Source: Eriocheir sinensis (lineage: Eukaryota; Arthropoda; Malacostraca; Decapoda; Varunidae). From it: DNA of 64,000 nt. The DNA lies in the NCBI RefSeq assembly GCF_024679095.1, contig NC_066522.1:5193874-5257873 (forward strand), given 5' to 3'. The notes below the pieces were generated by a model, which made no database searches, was not told the origin of the DNA, and saw only the letters and a program-made list of their open reading frames with translations. Position numbers and translations under genes: made by a program. Below are positions 1 through 13,215 of this stretch, piece by piece (within the stretch, counting starts at the first letter, position 1; the number at the start of each line of letters is the position of its first letter).

Positions 1-252
1 GACTCCCGACGCCTCGCGACGTTAGGCCAAACGCCGACAGTTTTGGAAATTTCAAAACAAACGGCGCCCTCCCCGACATTTATCACCCGTCGGGAATAAA
101 CCACGACCGTTGGATGTCTATCTCAGCAACGTCTCAACAACGTCGTTTCGACGTCGACAGGTCGGCAATTAAGGGGACCTATTTACGATGGTCGTAACGT
201 ACGTCTAGCAGCGCGACATTTTCTAACGTCACGTCGGGAGGCGTCGGGAGTC
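1..252. mobile_element. Harbinger-like non-autonomous element (MITE)
   Basis: The first bases GACTCCCGACGCCTC reappear inverted at the end (GAGGCGTCGGGAGTC near 238-252), giving terminal inverted repeats of about 20 bp. The interior is GTCG/CGAC-rich and much of it matches, in reverse complement, the right part of the element at 39494-40607, which carries a Harbinger-type transposase fragment. The window edge hides the left flank, so the target duplication cannot be checked. The family assignment is inferred from that relative. Confidence 0.6.
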
Positions 253-369
253 AAGATCATGAATGTGTGACACTAGCCTTACGAGGGAATAGACGGGGTG
301 GGGAGAGGTCGTAAGGGGAGGTGGACACATGTCGTTGTGGGAAGGAATGGGGGGGCGAAGATTATGTCG

Positions 370-600
370 GCGCGTCGCCGAGTGGCCTAAGACTACCCAC
401 AGGCTGTCCTGTCGACCATCCATCAACCCGGACCCTACAAGAACTGTCAAGGTGAATCAAGAATGAGCTCCGGGGGGCAGCATGAGACAAGAAAAGATGG
501 CGCCACTATAAACACTTGCCTGCGCCACAACGGGTTAGGGCCGACCATCAGGCCCTACCAAGAGCCTACCGGCGCAATAGGCGAAAACGTAAAAGAAAAA

Positions 601-603
<3 letters not shown>
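370..603 (+). mobile_element. 5'-truncated tRNA-derived SINE (family A)
   Basis: The body matches the fuller copy at 48749-49127: the 'cgccgagtggc' segment, 'catcaacccgga', 'gatggcgccactataaacac' and 'ctaccggcgcaataggc' occur in the same order. The tRNA-like head is missing. The A-rich tail passes directly into an (AT)n array, as in other copies here. Confidence 0.7.

Positions 604-674
<71 letters not shown>
604..674. repeat. (AT)n microsatellite at SINE tail
   Basis: A nearly pure AT run of about 70 bp begins at the A-rich end of the preceding SINE. Confidence 0.95.
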
Positions 675-677
<3 letters not shown>

Positions 678-1075
678 ATTTGTGTGTGTGAAAGCTACAC
701 ACTGCCGTGAGAAATGTGCGGGTGCGGGCAGTGATTATGTTAAAGAGCCAGTCATTGCATGTGTTAGTGTAAACAGTCGACCTGCTAATGGAGACGGTCG
801 TACGTAGTGATAGTGCGTTGAGTGGTTGTTGGTGGATTAGCGGTGAGGGTCGCTGAAAGGGTGAGAATAGAAAACTAAATGTATGATTTGTGAAACAGTA
901 TAGTAAATAAAGGAGTAATATAAGAATGACAACGTATCTGATAAGTTATTACAAATTAAGGGGATAGGTCTATATTGACACCATAAATAATACTAAAATA
1001 CTAGTCAACAGTAATAGTTATAACAAAACAGCACCCAACCCCCCAACCTCGCTCTCTCCCCGCCTCGTGCGCCAG
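675..1075. other. Intronic DNA before first visible exon
   Basis: No gene or known repeat recognised. The last 50 bases are C/T-rich (ccccaacctcgctctctccc) and end in CAG, the splice acceptor of the next exon. Confidence 0.5.
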
Positions 1076-1227
1076 TGTCGCCGTCGAGCATTAGCATCGC
1101 GGGCGTGGGTGACGGGGGCGTGGTGGAGGTGGAGGCGGGGCACACGCTGCGTCTGGAGTGCCTGGTGAAGGGCGCGCGGCCCCCCGCCTCCGTCACCTGG
1201 TACAGGGACGCCATCACCCTCAGCAAG
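1076..1227 (+). CDS. Nephrin-like protein, exon for first half of Ig2
   Basis: First visible exon of the nephrin/sticks-and-stones-like adhesion protein. It encodes the N-terminal half of an Ig domain: VEVEAGHTLRLECLVKG, with the first domain cysteine, then ASVTWYRDA with the core tryptophan. The acceptor follows a pyrimidine tract and the donor is AAG|GTAAGA. The exon starts with two bases of a split codon (phase 1) and ends in phase 0. GC content is far above the surrounding intron. By domain order relative to the cysteine-less spacer this should be Ig2; Ig1 and the signal peptide must lie upstream of the window. Alternative: another multi-Ig adhesion family, but the full order of domains argues for nephrin. 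Confidence 0.88.
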
Positions 1228-1857
1228 GTAAGACGCCCGCCATGCACGCCCAGTTCACGGTAACGGCTTCTTCCTTAGGCTTCCTCGTCCTTGTCGTCCC
1301 CGTCCTGTTCCTTCGCTTACTCCCTGCCGGACTCGTCCCCTCCTCCTCCTCCTCCTCTTCATGCATGAAGCAACTTCTTCCTTAGGTTCCTTGTCCTTGT
1401 CTTCCCGTCCCACTCCTTCGCTTTCTCCCTCTTGAGCTCCTCCTACTCCTCCTCCTCCCTTCCTCTCTCCACGCATGACCCGCAGACTCGTCGCTGTCTC
1501 GCCTCCCCTTGTCATTTAGCCTAATATCACTTACAGTTATCAGTTTGTCGCTTGTTCACCAACACTTCCCCTCCTCCATCACCCTCCCCACAGGGCCCTC
1601 GGCAGTGCCAGGAACGAAAAACATATTTACTCGATAGTTTTTTTAATAACTGAGCTAAATGAATTTTTACAAGAAATATTATATAAAATATTAGGATTCT
1701 GATCCTACAGCTACGTTTGACGTGATTAACTCGAATTTTAATGTTATTAATACAAGATAAATTATTCTTTCTTTGGGACTATTGTCCGTACTTCTTGTGA
1801 TTTTTTTTTTTAAATTACCAATGAATCCTCATGATTTTTTTTTAATACATCTACTTA
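1228..1857. other. Start of 15.6-kb intron, pyrimidine-rich
   Basis: 1250-1600 is strongly C/T-rich with repeated 'ttcttccttaggttcct'-type segments (near 1268 and 1375). 1600-1857 is AT-rich. No coding signal is seen. Confidence 0.5.
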
Positions 1858-2797
<940 letters not shown>

Positions 2798-3080
2798 TCC
2801 GTGGTGCAGTGGTTAGCGTGTCTAGTTACTAATCCGCGAGCCCAGGTTCAAAAATACTTCAAATCCCGTCCGGTTCAGTCGGCGTGCAGCTCACCCAGTT
2901 GTTCACCCTCCTTTTCAGCCTGATCGATATACGGGTACTTGGAAACCAGGGAAGGAAAATTATGGTAACGAATATCACACTGGACCTATGTCCCGTCTAA
3001 TGGGTTTTTACCCACCACAGGCTCAAAGGCCAAGACGACGGATATGAACAATAAGGGCACGAGCAGATTTTGCATATGCC
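2798..3080 (+). mobile_element. tRNA-derived SINE (family B)
   Basis: The head CCTCCGTGGTGCAGTGGTTAGCG is tRNA-like and matches the head at 49415 (GTCCGTGATGCAGTGGTTAGCG). A decayed B box (AGGTTCAAA) follows. The shared body 'gggtacttggaaaccaggga' corresponds to 'ggtacctggagaaacctggga' in the other copy. Confidence 0.65.
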
Positions 3081-4320
3081 CCTAACTTTATCTTTCCCTA
3101 ATCGACATTCATGATACTGCCCAATAATGAAGAAAAACTTTGGTAATCTATGGGGAGCAAGAGTATATTTTGCAGTATGGAGAAGCCAGTTTCATTTATA
3201 ATTAGTTTATCTGAACTTTGAGCACAATCATGATACTGTCAGTGATAAAGAAAGAAATAAAGAGACTGGATGACTGAAGCACGGGCAATCAGCGACAAGG
3301 TTTTCAAAGGAACTTCAAATGGCTCTCGGTCAAACGTTCCCAATCTTTGCTTCTGGCGACCCAAATTTCGTAACTCGAGCCGCGGCCGCCCCATCGATCA
3401 AGGAGATACATCCCATTTATCGACGACTTACGACCAATGAAAAAATAAACGACCAAATGACGAAAATATCAAGCTTCGGAGAGAAATATCAATAAGGCAC
3501 GTATGAATTTAATTACTGGTCACTGCAGGGCGCTGCAACTGCCAGGAAGTCGAGGGGGCTTTAAACAACCTCTGAAATTTTTTAAATTGACTGCCACTCA
3601 AAACCACCTGTATTTTATATTAGGAGGTTAGAGGAAGAGGGTGAAATTACGAAGCACCTGAAAGTGAGCGGGGATGAAGTGACCGTGGCGAGATAAGGTC
3701 AATAGGCTGACTGTGCACTGAGGTCAAAGAGCCGCTAGGAAACCACCCATCCCTATATACACACCTATGTGCAACATCGGCATTATTAACTTATAAAAAT
3801 ACAGGCGATCCAACACAACATTGGCTTTTGATTTGCTGAGACGCTTTAAATTCAGTATTGGAGGCTTACTTCATGAAAACATTACGATGGTTGCTCGTTT
3901 ACCATTATGTACAGCTGATCATTTGACACAGTACCTTAAGATGACCGGCGAGTATCAAGACACCTCTCCAGGCGTATTGGAGCATCCACTATGCGATCCA
4001 CCTCTCATCTTTTCGGGAGCAGCGATTTTAGGGCGGGGGCTGTTTGTGTATTGCCCTTCGGCCTGCCTCCTCTCGTGCTGTATAAAAAAAATAACCACGA
4101 ATCTATAGTTTTGAAGAGAAGAATAAAATAAAATAAACCTATATAAAACTTCAGGGCAAATTAGCGAATCTACTTTTTTTTTATATATAGTAAAATAAAT
4201 TCATAAAAAAAGCTAAAGATAATATTATTTCTGGGAGGTGTTTCGAAGGAAAACTAATTCAGCACATTTGTAATGTAAAAATATTTAAACTGAGAAAGTA
4301 CGTTGCGAAAATATGAAAAC
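3081..4320. other. Intronic DNA with a LINE-type 3' tail
   Basis: No exon recognised. 4030-4092 (gcccttcggcctgcctcctc, then TGTATAAAAAAA) resembles the 3' tail of the Jockey-like LINEs in this window (ttgagctgcctcctt, then TGTAAAAA), so it is probably an old 3'-end fragment. A 95-codon open frame at 3821-4108 runs into this tail and shows no domain I recognise. Confidence 0.4.
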
Positions 4321-4441
<121 letters not shown>

Positions 4442-4689
4442 TTGACCTCATTATTTATCTTCCTCTCATACATTTTCCTTCAAGGAGACTTATCATCACC
4501 ATATTTCACTCCACCCTCTTCCTTCCTCCTCTCCTCCATCAACACAGATATTTTCCTCTCCTTCAGCCCCTTCTTTCGTCCTCAAGTCTCTTTTCTCATG
4601 TAAAACATTTAACATTTCCTCTCCTTCCCCCTCACCTTTCTCCTAAGAAACAAATTTGATGAACTGAGATGTCTTGCTCTAACATAAAA

Positions 4690-5917
4690 TTTTGACATAA
4701 TTGCTATAACCGAAACATTTATCGACACCACAAATATTGATTTAAGTTCCAAATACAACATAGATGGCTACAGACTCTTCAACAAAGATCGTGTAAACCG
4801 TAGAGGCGGTGGCGTCGCCCTTTTTGTCAAAAGCTATTTGCAACCCACTGACAAAACACCAAGAGACAGTAACGTTGAACATTTGTGCGTGCGAGTAAAC
4901 ATTGCAAGTCAATTTAAATATATCTGTCACCTACAGGCCTCCCGGGCAATCACTCGATGACGATCTTGAAAAGTACAGCGTTTTAAGGCAGTCACTTAAT
5001 AACAACGACTCACTGATATTAGGAGACTTTAACCTCCCCCATATCGACTGGGCGACACTGTCAGGTACAGAAGGCGAGTCACATAGAATGATCGATTTTT
5101 TGAAAGATAATTATCTAAGCCAAATGGTTTCTGAGCCAACTCGACAAAATAACATACTCGACCTTGTTATAACTACCCAAGATAACCTAGTCAGTAATGT
5201 CACGGTTGGAGAACACCTCGGTTCTTGCGATCATAAATTAGAGCTTAAACATCAATGACTGAAAATAAAGTAAAGGTGCCCAATTTCAAAAGAGCTAACT
5301 TCGTAGAAATCCGACGAAAACTAACAGAAATACAACTATCAGATGACGGCAATGTAGAGGAAGCCTGGCTAAGCTTTAAAAATCATTTACTCACTCAGCA
5401 GAACACATTCATCCCCTTGTGCGAGAAGCGAAATAACACTAATAAAAGCCCACCTTGGTTTAATAGCGAAATTAAACACTCAGTCAAGGAGAGAAAATTG
5501 TCTTACAGATTAAAGAAAGAACAAAGCACGTCCGAAAACATTAGACTTTATCACGAAGCCAGGCGGCGAGTGAAAATGTTAGTATGTCAGGCAAAGCGTA
5601 GATATGAAGAAAACATTACAACTAACTAAAAATAATCCGAAATCCTTCTTCAGTTATATGTTATAAACAATAGGAAGGCGATTGGAAGTGGAATTGGACC
5701 TTTAATAAACAGTGACGGTGCTCTAGTGTCTGACAGCCAACACATTGCAAACCTCTTTAAACAATTACTTTTCCTCGGTGTTTAATACTTCAGTCTTCCT
5801 CCCTACCACCAACACCACTACTAAGGTGAATCTCGAGCATGCATTGCCTAATTTTGAAATAACAACCGATGAAGTCCTTAAAGCTCTCCAATCACTTAAA
5901 ACAAATAAAAGTCCCGG
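4690..5917 (+). mobile_element. CR1-like LINE, endonuclease part (broken)
   Basis: Endonuclease half of a non-LTR retrotransposon (nicks target DNA for reverse transcription). Visible motifs: ITETFID, NRRGGGVALFVK, VTYRPPGQSLDDD, LILGDFNLPHIDWA, EPTRQNNILDLVIT and GSCDHK, typical of the apurinic-endonuclease-like domain of CR1-clade LINEs. A shift of frame near 4920 and stops at 5256 and 5627 show it is dead. The following region reaches LKTNKSPG, where the element at 5918-7291 is inserted; the LINE resumes at 7292. The 5' end is missing or unrecognisable. Confidence 0.85.
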
Positions 5918-7291
5918 GGCGGGATTCATCATACCATTTACCGGACCTCTGTCTGGTAAGTTTCACGGTATCTCCGCCCACCCGATAAATCTGCATTCAT
6001 CAACCACTTACCGGAGCCGTGGTAAGGCCAAAAGTTACCGCGGCTCTGAGCACCCGTAACTGAGTTACCGCAGGCGTGGTAAGTGGGTAGACACTGCCGA
6101 GGCTCATGTTCGGAGGCGATTTTGAGCCTATGTATATTTTTACCTCGTGACGTACCCTACACCATCAGAAGCAGAAAAGCATGCAGATTTAGGATTTGGG
6201 CTCATAAAAGCGATGTGACGAAAACCAGCTGAGTACGAAGGAGTTGAAGATAAATAAATGCAAGAAAATGTGTACTCCCTATTCATTTACTTTTGATTTT
6301 CGTACGTGTATTTACACATTATTGTTACAATTTTATGCTAGTGTGATGCAAAATTTTCTCAGGAAGATGATAGTGGTCTCCATTTTTCTCAAAAATGAAT
6401 GTTGGGGTCAGGAAACGGGGTGGGAGTGAGATGTGTGAAGTCGTCGGTTTGGGATGAACTGGGCACACCCGTGCACGGCCTCAGGCCGGCTTCACTTGCA
6501 GGCCGCAGTTTCTAGTATGTAAGTCTGTGGAACTGTCCACCCACATGACTTTTCCCTACTTGTTAAAACACTGCAGAGGGAATAATGTTCTATCTGTGAC
6601 AGTCACCTCCACTCTCAAGTCTCCAATATTCTTGCTGTGGAGTTTAACGTAGTAAAATTTTGCTCTGTCCTCCTCCACTACTCACGAAGACACTCACGCC
6701 ATTCCCTCAGCAGCCACAGCTTCCCGCCCACACCCATTGCTTGGCTGCACCAGTGAGGCATGATGACAATGGCCCCCAAGCCAATCTTGGTTGCGAGGGG
6801 TGAGTATGGGCAAACATTAGAATATTACCCAATCTTGTGATAGCGAGGCACGCAGCTGGCGTTAGCGACGGAAAACTATGAAGGTAACATACAAAAATGT
6901 TCAGAATATAGGCTACATAAGCGAGTATATTTTTATTTCAAGGATAAATATACAAGTAACGTGCATTCATTCGTAAAAAAACGCATCTAATTGAGGGATT
7001 ACCACGCTAATTATTTGTTTTAAGGCAGAATTTACCCCTGTACAATACACATGTCTTGATTTTGAGGTCTGTGTATTAGTAAACAAACGACACGTGAAAG
7101 CTGAAATACAGTATCAAAGGTCGCACGTGACTGGCTATCCAGCCCAACCAATCGTTGCTAGGGTGCGAGTTACCGGAGCGTTACCATACCGTTGATGAAT
7201 CCCGTGTTTGAAAGATGCCACAGCTCTGGTAGCGCTCCGGTAAATGTGAGAGATACCGGAGGCGTGGCTGGTAAGATTGATGAATCCGGGC
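5918..7291. mobile_element. DNA transposon inserted in CR1-like LINE
   Basis: It interrupts the LINE between KSPG and PD of a conserved reverse transcriptase motif. Ends are GGCGGGATTCATCA and TGATGAATCCGGGC, imperfect inverted repeats, flanked by a 5-bp CCCGG on both sides (5913-5917, 7292-7296). Subterminal segments are also inverted copies: 'gattcatcaa' and 'ttaccggagc' motifs recur at both ends. No transposase is seen, so it is non-autonomous. I cannot assign a superfamily. Confidence 0.7.
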
Positions 7292-8985
7292 CCCGGACCC
7301 GAAAAAGTATACCTTATACTGCTTAAAGAAACAAAGTGCGAAATACTCTCCTCCCTCACAGCCGTATTCAATATTTCCTTGCGACAAGGCATCGTCCCTT
7401 CGGATTGGAAAAAGGCTAACGTGACACAGATTTTTAAGAAAGGAGATCAAAAAATACCAGGTAATTACAGACCCATTAGTCTAACTTCAGTTGTAGGTAA
7501 GCTACTTGAGAGCATAATTAGAGACAAAATTGTGAGTTACTTTGAAAGCCACTCATTTAATTGGGGATTCACAACATGGCTTCCGTAACAAAAGATCCTG
7601 CCTATCAAACCTATTGACCTTTTATAACGACCTCTTCTCAGTTTATGACGTAACCAAATCATTGGACGTAGTCTATCTTGATTTCCAGAAAGCGTTTGAT
7701 AAGTCTCACATCCTAAATTACTTTATAAATTAAAGCAAATAGGTATTGACGGTCAAATAAACCAATGGATCGCGAATTGGTTGAACAACAGACAACAAAG
7801 AGTGGTGATTGACGGACTTAACTCAGAGTGGGCACCGGTCACTAACGGCGTCCCTCAGGGCTCGGTTCTTGTCCCAGTGCTTTTCATTATTTACATCAAC
7901 GATGTGGATGTTGGACTCAATAATCGCATTAGTAAATTTGCAGACGACACAAACATTGGTAACTCGGTTCTCACTGACGAAGACAGGCAAAGCCTCCAAG
8001 AGGATTTGCACAAAATTTCAGCTTGGTCGGAGAGATGGGAGATGCCCTTTAACGTAGACAAGTGCCAGGTCCTTCAAGTTGGAACAAGAAATAAGATGTT
8101 CGATTACGAAATGGGCGGCGTTAAACTCACAAGCGTTCAATGCGTTAAGGACCTGGGGTCAAAATCGCGTCAAACCTCAAATTCTCACATCAATGCATCG
8201 ATGCAGCAAATAAAGCGAACAGAATGTTGGGCTTCATTAAAAGAAACTTTTTATTCAAGAATAAAGATGTAATACTTCCACTATACGATAGTTTACTCAG
8301 ACCCCGCTTGGAATATGCGGAAAAGTTTTGGTCTCCCCACTATGCGAAGGACATTGCTAAATTAGAAGGTGTTCAGAGTCAGGCAACAAAAATGATCCCT
8401 TCCTTGCGCAACAAACCCTACGAAGAAAGGCTTTCCACCCTTAACATGTTCTCTCTTGAGAAACGTCGCCTCCGAGGAAAACTGATCGAATGTTTTAAAA
8501 TACTTAATGGTTTTACGAATATAGACAGAACAAAATTGTTTATGATCGATGACACTTTGCGAACGAGGAACAATGGCATAAAACTCATATGTAGATAAGT
8601 AAATTCAGACTGCACCAAATTTTTCTTCACCAACGTTGTAGTGCGAGAATGGAATAAGCTCCCACCTTCAGTGGTCCAGTGTAACACGATTGACTCCTTT
8701 AAAAACAAGCTCGACCGTCACTTCCTTGAACTTAATATTAACTAGAGTAGAAATGCAACGTTTTGGAGCCATCTGATTAATGTAAAATCACTTAGGTTTA
8801 AGGACAGGCTACCTAGTCTGGACCAGGGGGTCTGTGTGGTCTGATTTTCTTCGTAAATCTTTGTAAATCCATCTTTGTTATATTGATTTGGTTATATTGA
8901 TTCATTGTATATCCAATGATGTACTATTTTACCAGAACATTTTTGTTATTAATTATTATTGTTATTACCTTTACTATTATTTATA
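7292..8985 (+). mobile_element. CR1-like LINE, reverse transcriptase part (broken)
   Basis: Continuation of the LINE at 4690-5917. Reverse transcriptase motifs in order: [64 protein letters not shown] and the catalytic-site motif FADDT. After these come MPFNVDKCQVLQVG and the C-terminal part with LRPRLEYAEKFWSPHYAKD. Frame changes near 7570, 7730 and 8230 make it a pseudogene. The 3' end, rich in 'tttgttatattgattt'-like repeats, passes into (ATT)n. Confidence 0.88.
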
Positions 8986-9310
<325 letters not shown>

Positions 9311-10199
9311 ACTGCCATTCCTGTTACTGACCCTTTCACTGGTTGGAAATAGGTCTGTGCTAACAGGGCATCAGTGGGTTATTTACTTCTCCCTGTGCAT
9401 CCCCTACCCCATCGCTCCTCGTCATCCTTGCCCACCGCCTCGTCCTCCTCGTCTCCCATCCTCACATTTTGATCCCGTCATCTACATTGGAAATATGTAC
9501 ACGAACAACTGCTAGCATGTCCATCAGTAGTTTAATCGTCCACCCCCAGATATCTTCCCTTTCCTCCTTCTCTACTGATTCCGTCAACTACAACAGAATC
9601 TGGCCCTACTTTTCCTGCACTACCTTACTTATGTTCCTCCTCCTCTTCCTCTTGTTTAGGGGCAGGTAAGACCACTGAGAAGTTTATTAGACCATTTTGT
9701 GAAATTCATAAAATATAACAATATAATTTCCGCGGATTTTTTATTTATTTATCTACTTTTGCCCTTGAGCTGCTTCCTTAACTGAAAAAAAAAAAAAAAA
9801 AAAAAAAGATGGATAGATAAACATAATGATAGATAGCCATGCAGATAAATAGATAGAGAGTCAAATACATGTTCGATCGTTAGATGATTTGATAGTTAGT
9901 TAGTTAATAGGTAGTCCAATAGTACCCTTGTATAGTACCCTTAGTTAGATAGGTAGTGAGATTGGTAGTTTAATAGTTAGACAGTTTGAATTAGTTAGTT
10001 AGTTAGTTAATTTTACTGTTTTCTGTATTTGTTTATTTATTTATTTATTTGGATTATTTTTTTGTTTTTGTTTTATTTTATTTTGGTGTTTTTCTTTTTC
10101 TTTTTTGTTTCTTTTTCCTTTTCTTTTCTTTATCTTTTTCTTTGTTTTCTTGCTGTTGTTTTTCTTTTTTGATATTCTTTTATTTCATATCATCCTCTT
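9311..10199. other. Intronic DNA: LINE tail, TAG-rich and T-rich runs
   Basis: 9311-9750 is unassigned. 9755-9808 (tttgcccttgagctgcttcc then about 24 A) looks like a Jockey-like LINE 3' tail. 9810-10010 has loose gata/gtta repeats. 10010-10199 is strongly T-rich. Confidence 0.45.
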
Positions 10200-10935
10200 G
10201 TTGATGTTCATTGGTCTGGGTGAGCCGCTTTCCTCCCAGAAGAGACCCACCCATAATTTTGGTGATGTTAGTTAGGGGCCGAAAGGTGGATGATGTTTCT
10301 TATATTTTTCTTCTCTTGATGTGTTTTTTTTTCTTGTTTTTCTTTTCCGATGTTTTTTTCTGTTCTTTTTCTTCTTATTTCTTTTCTTCGTGTTTTTTTA
10401 ATGTTCTTTTATTTCATATCATCCTCTTGTTGATGTTCTTCGTTGGTCTGGGTGAGCCCCTTTCCTCCCAGAAGAGACCCACCCATAATTTTGGTGATGT
10501 TAGTTTGGGGCCGAATGGTGGATGATGTTTCTTTGTATGTTACTTTTCTTGATGTTGTTCTGTTATTGCTGTTACTTTTCTTTTGCGATGTTTTTTTTCT
10601 CTTTTTTCCCCTATTTTTTGGTGTTCTTTTCTATATCATCCCTCTTTGATATTCTTTGGTCTGGATGAGCCTCTTTATCCCCAGAAAAGACCCACCTTTA
10701 ATTTTGGTGATGTTAGTTTGGGGCCGAATGGTGGATGATGTTTCTTTGTATGTTACTTTTCTTGACCTTGTTCTGTTATTGTTGTTACTTTTCTTTTGCG
10801 ATGTTTTCTCTCTTTTTCCCATTTTTTTGGTGTTCCTTTCTATATCATCCCTTTTTGATGTTCTTTGATCTGGATGAGCCTCTTTCTCCCCAGAAAAGAC
10901 TCACCCATAATTTTGGAGATGTTAGGGCCTGAAGG
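10200..10935. repeat. Four-unit tandem repeat, about 215 bp per unit
   Basis: Four units begin near 10211, 10443, 10656 and 10868 with 'ttggtctggg/atgagcc', followed by 'agaagagacccacccataat', 'ggtgatgttagt' and a T-rich segment. Spacing is 232, 213 and 212 bp. Confidence 0.9.
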
Positions 10936-11044
10936 TGGATGATCTGTTTTTTTTTCTTTTCTTGATGTTTTGTTACTATATTTTCCTTTTTCTGGTGTTC
11001 CTTTTTATTTTCCTTTTGTTTGGTGTTCCCATCACGTGGATTGT

Positions 11045-11932
11045 CTACGACATCTAACGAGCACCACAAGCCCCGGTTTATTGTTCGGAGTTTGCTCTCC
11101 TAGGCAGAATGCTTACCACAGCTGACGAGCTCCACCTGCCCGGGTTTATTGTTCAGGTTTGCTCTCCTAGGCAGATTGCCCACCACGGCTGACAGGCTCC
11201 ACCTGCCGGGTTTTATGTATGGGTTTGCTCTCCTAGGTGTATTACCTATGACGGCTCACGAGCCCAACCTGCCCGGATTTTATGATCGGGTTTGCTCTCT
11301 AGGTGTATTACCTATGACGGCTCACGAGCCCAACCTGCCCAGGTTTATTGTTCAGTTTGCTCTCCTAGGTGTATTACCTATGACGGCTCACGAGCCCAAC
11401 CTGCCCGGGTTTATTGTTCGGAGTTTGCTCTCCTGGGTGAATTGCCTACCACGGCTAACGAACCTCACCTGCCCGGGTTTGTAATCAGTTTGCTCTCTTA
11501 GGTGAACTGCTTTCGCTAACGACCTCCACCTGCCCGGGTTTGTAATCAGGTTTGCTCTCCTAGATGAATTGCTTTCGCTAACGACCTCCACCGCCCGGTT
11601 TTGTAATCGGGTTTGCTCTCCTAGGTGAACTGCTCACGCTAACGACCTCCACCTGCCCGGTTTTGTAATCGGGTTTGCTCTCCTAGATGAACTGCTTTCG
11701 CTAACGACCTCCACCTGCCCGGGTTTATTGTTCGGGTTTGCTCTCCTAGGTGTATTACCTATGACGGCTCACGAGCCCAACCTGCCCAGGTTTATTGTTC
11801 GGGTTTGCTCTCCTAGGTGAATTGCCTACCACGGCTAACGAACCTCACCTGCCCGGGTTTGTTGTTCGGGTTGCTCTCCTAGGCAGATTGCCTACCACGG
11901 CTAACGAGCCCCACCTGCCCGGCGTTGTAGCC
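11045..11932. repeat. Minisatellite, about 13 units of 62-67 bp
   Basis: Repeating unit: 'gtttgctctcctagg', 'gaattgcctaccacggc', 'taacgagcccc' and 'acctgcccgggtttattgtt'. At least three unit types occur (cctaccacgg, cctatgacgg and ctttcgct), arranged in blocks. It follows the 215-bp array closely. Confidence 0.92.
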
Positions 11933-12245
11933 GAAAGATCTCCGGCACCTCCGTCTGGGTCCCGATGGACGCCGAGGCGCCCTGTCGGGAGCCCTCCAGT
12001 CCTGCCATGCTCGCCTGGGAGACCTTGGGCTCGCTGGCGCTCCACCGCCCCGCCGATTCAAATAGGGCGGATGCAAGAACTCGCTTCTTAAAACTACCAG
12101 ACTGGATTATAAAATTAATCATTAATGCCGTGAAGGCGCCGGTCACCGCGTTTATCGGTTCTTGGATGAAGGACCGATGGGCCTCGGGGACGCGCACAAG
12201 CATCATAAGGAATCCTCGCCGCGGCTTCCGGCGCAGCATCCTTTT
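11933..12245. other. GC-rich, possibly once coding block, unidentified
   Basis: An abrupt GC-rich block that continues from the last minisatellite unit. Both strands are open for about 100 codons; the minus reading includes NAVTGAFTALMINFI and SIGTQTEVPEI, the plus reading KLPDWIIKLIINAVKAPVT. I recognise neither. It may be a fragment of a mobile element or duplicated coding sequence. No splice sites tie it to the nephrin gene. Confidence 0.3.
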
Positions 12246-12735
12246 CCCTTTTCTTTCTTACTTCCAATTTTTCTTTTTAATTATATTTTCTTTCTCTGAT
12301 TGACTGATTGATTGATTTTACATAGTAAGAATGGGTTCACCAATTAACGTCTTTCAGGTGCATCGCATTCACACACCTGCTGAGGGAGAACACCAGTGAG
12401 CGTTTTGACTCACGAGGACGGCCCACTAAAGTTTCCTAACATTTGTATTGGGCTGCCACTTCTCTTTAGTCGTCTGTTCCTCTATTTTTCTTTTCTTTAT
12501 TTCATTCTATTTCTCCCTTTCTTTCATCCTTGCTCTCTATACATATATTTCTTTCAAACTTCTTCATCAGCCCCCATTCCTTTCCATTCTCCCTCCCCTT
12601 CATCTCCCTCCATCTCTTTCATCCCCCTCGCCTCCCGCCCTTTGTTCTTTTTCTGTTATCATCACGACAGCTGTTTAATTTCTCTGCGGGGACTTTTTTT
12701 TTATGTTCGTGGATGTGACTTGCTTCCCGGGGCGT
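12246..12735. other. Pyrimidine-rich intronic DNA
   Basis: Long C/T-rich stretch (12460-12660) with no exon or repeat family recognised. Confidence 0.5.
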
Positions 12736-13215
12736 TCATGTTGTTGAACAGCACCCTAGAATATTCTTGGCAAAGTGTTTCAAATTTTTGAAGCTTTTTG
12801 CATCACGCCAGTACCTCAGTGGATTGACATCAAAAGGCAAAACACCTTCTTCAGGGTACGTTTCAAGTTCTGCCTTCACCACTGTAGTGTCATTTGTTGA
12901 TGCACCATGTAGGCAAAGTGTTGCACTCATGCCAGCCGAAAAGACGAAAGGCTCACTCTTTTGAAATGTTTTCTTCTTCAAGGTCGACTGAGTTGACTTG
13001 GAAATAATTAGGTCCACAATCTTGGAAACCTTTTCCTTTTGCATTTTCTTACATGACGTCCATGCCAGCTTAAACCTGGGGCCCATGACAGCTGCGGCAA
13101 TGACATCAGTCCGCTCAAGAAATGGATGCAACCTCTTTTTGATAGGTGACTGTAGCGCATATGCCAAGTTAAAGCAGTAGATCGGTTTACTGTCTCTCTC
13201 GTCGTCTTCACTCAC
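12736..13215 (-). pseudogene. hAT transposase C-terminal fragment
   Basis: Reads on the minus strand for about 159 codons. Recognisable pieces are HPFLERTDVIAAAVMGPRFK, matching the 'ATLLDPRFK' region of hAT transposases, and near the end LPFDVNPLRYWRDAKSFKNL, matching the C-terminal hAT dimerisation motif (PLxWW...FPxLaxLArxxL). It would have cut and joined transposon ends. The N-terminal zinc finger and most of the catalytic core are absent. The terminal repeat at 13745-13767 probably belongs to the same element. Confidence 0.75.

Noticed and set aside
3821..4108. 95-codon open frame
   Set aside because: Ends in a LINE-like 3' tail and has no recognised domain or splice signals.
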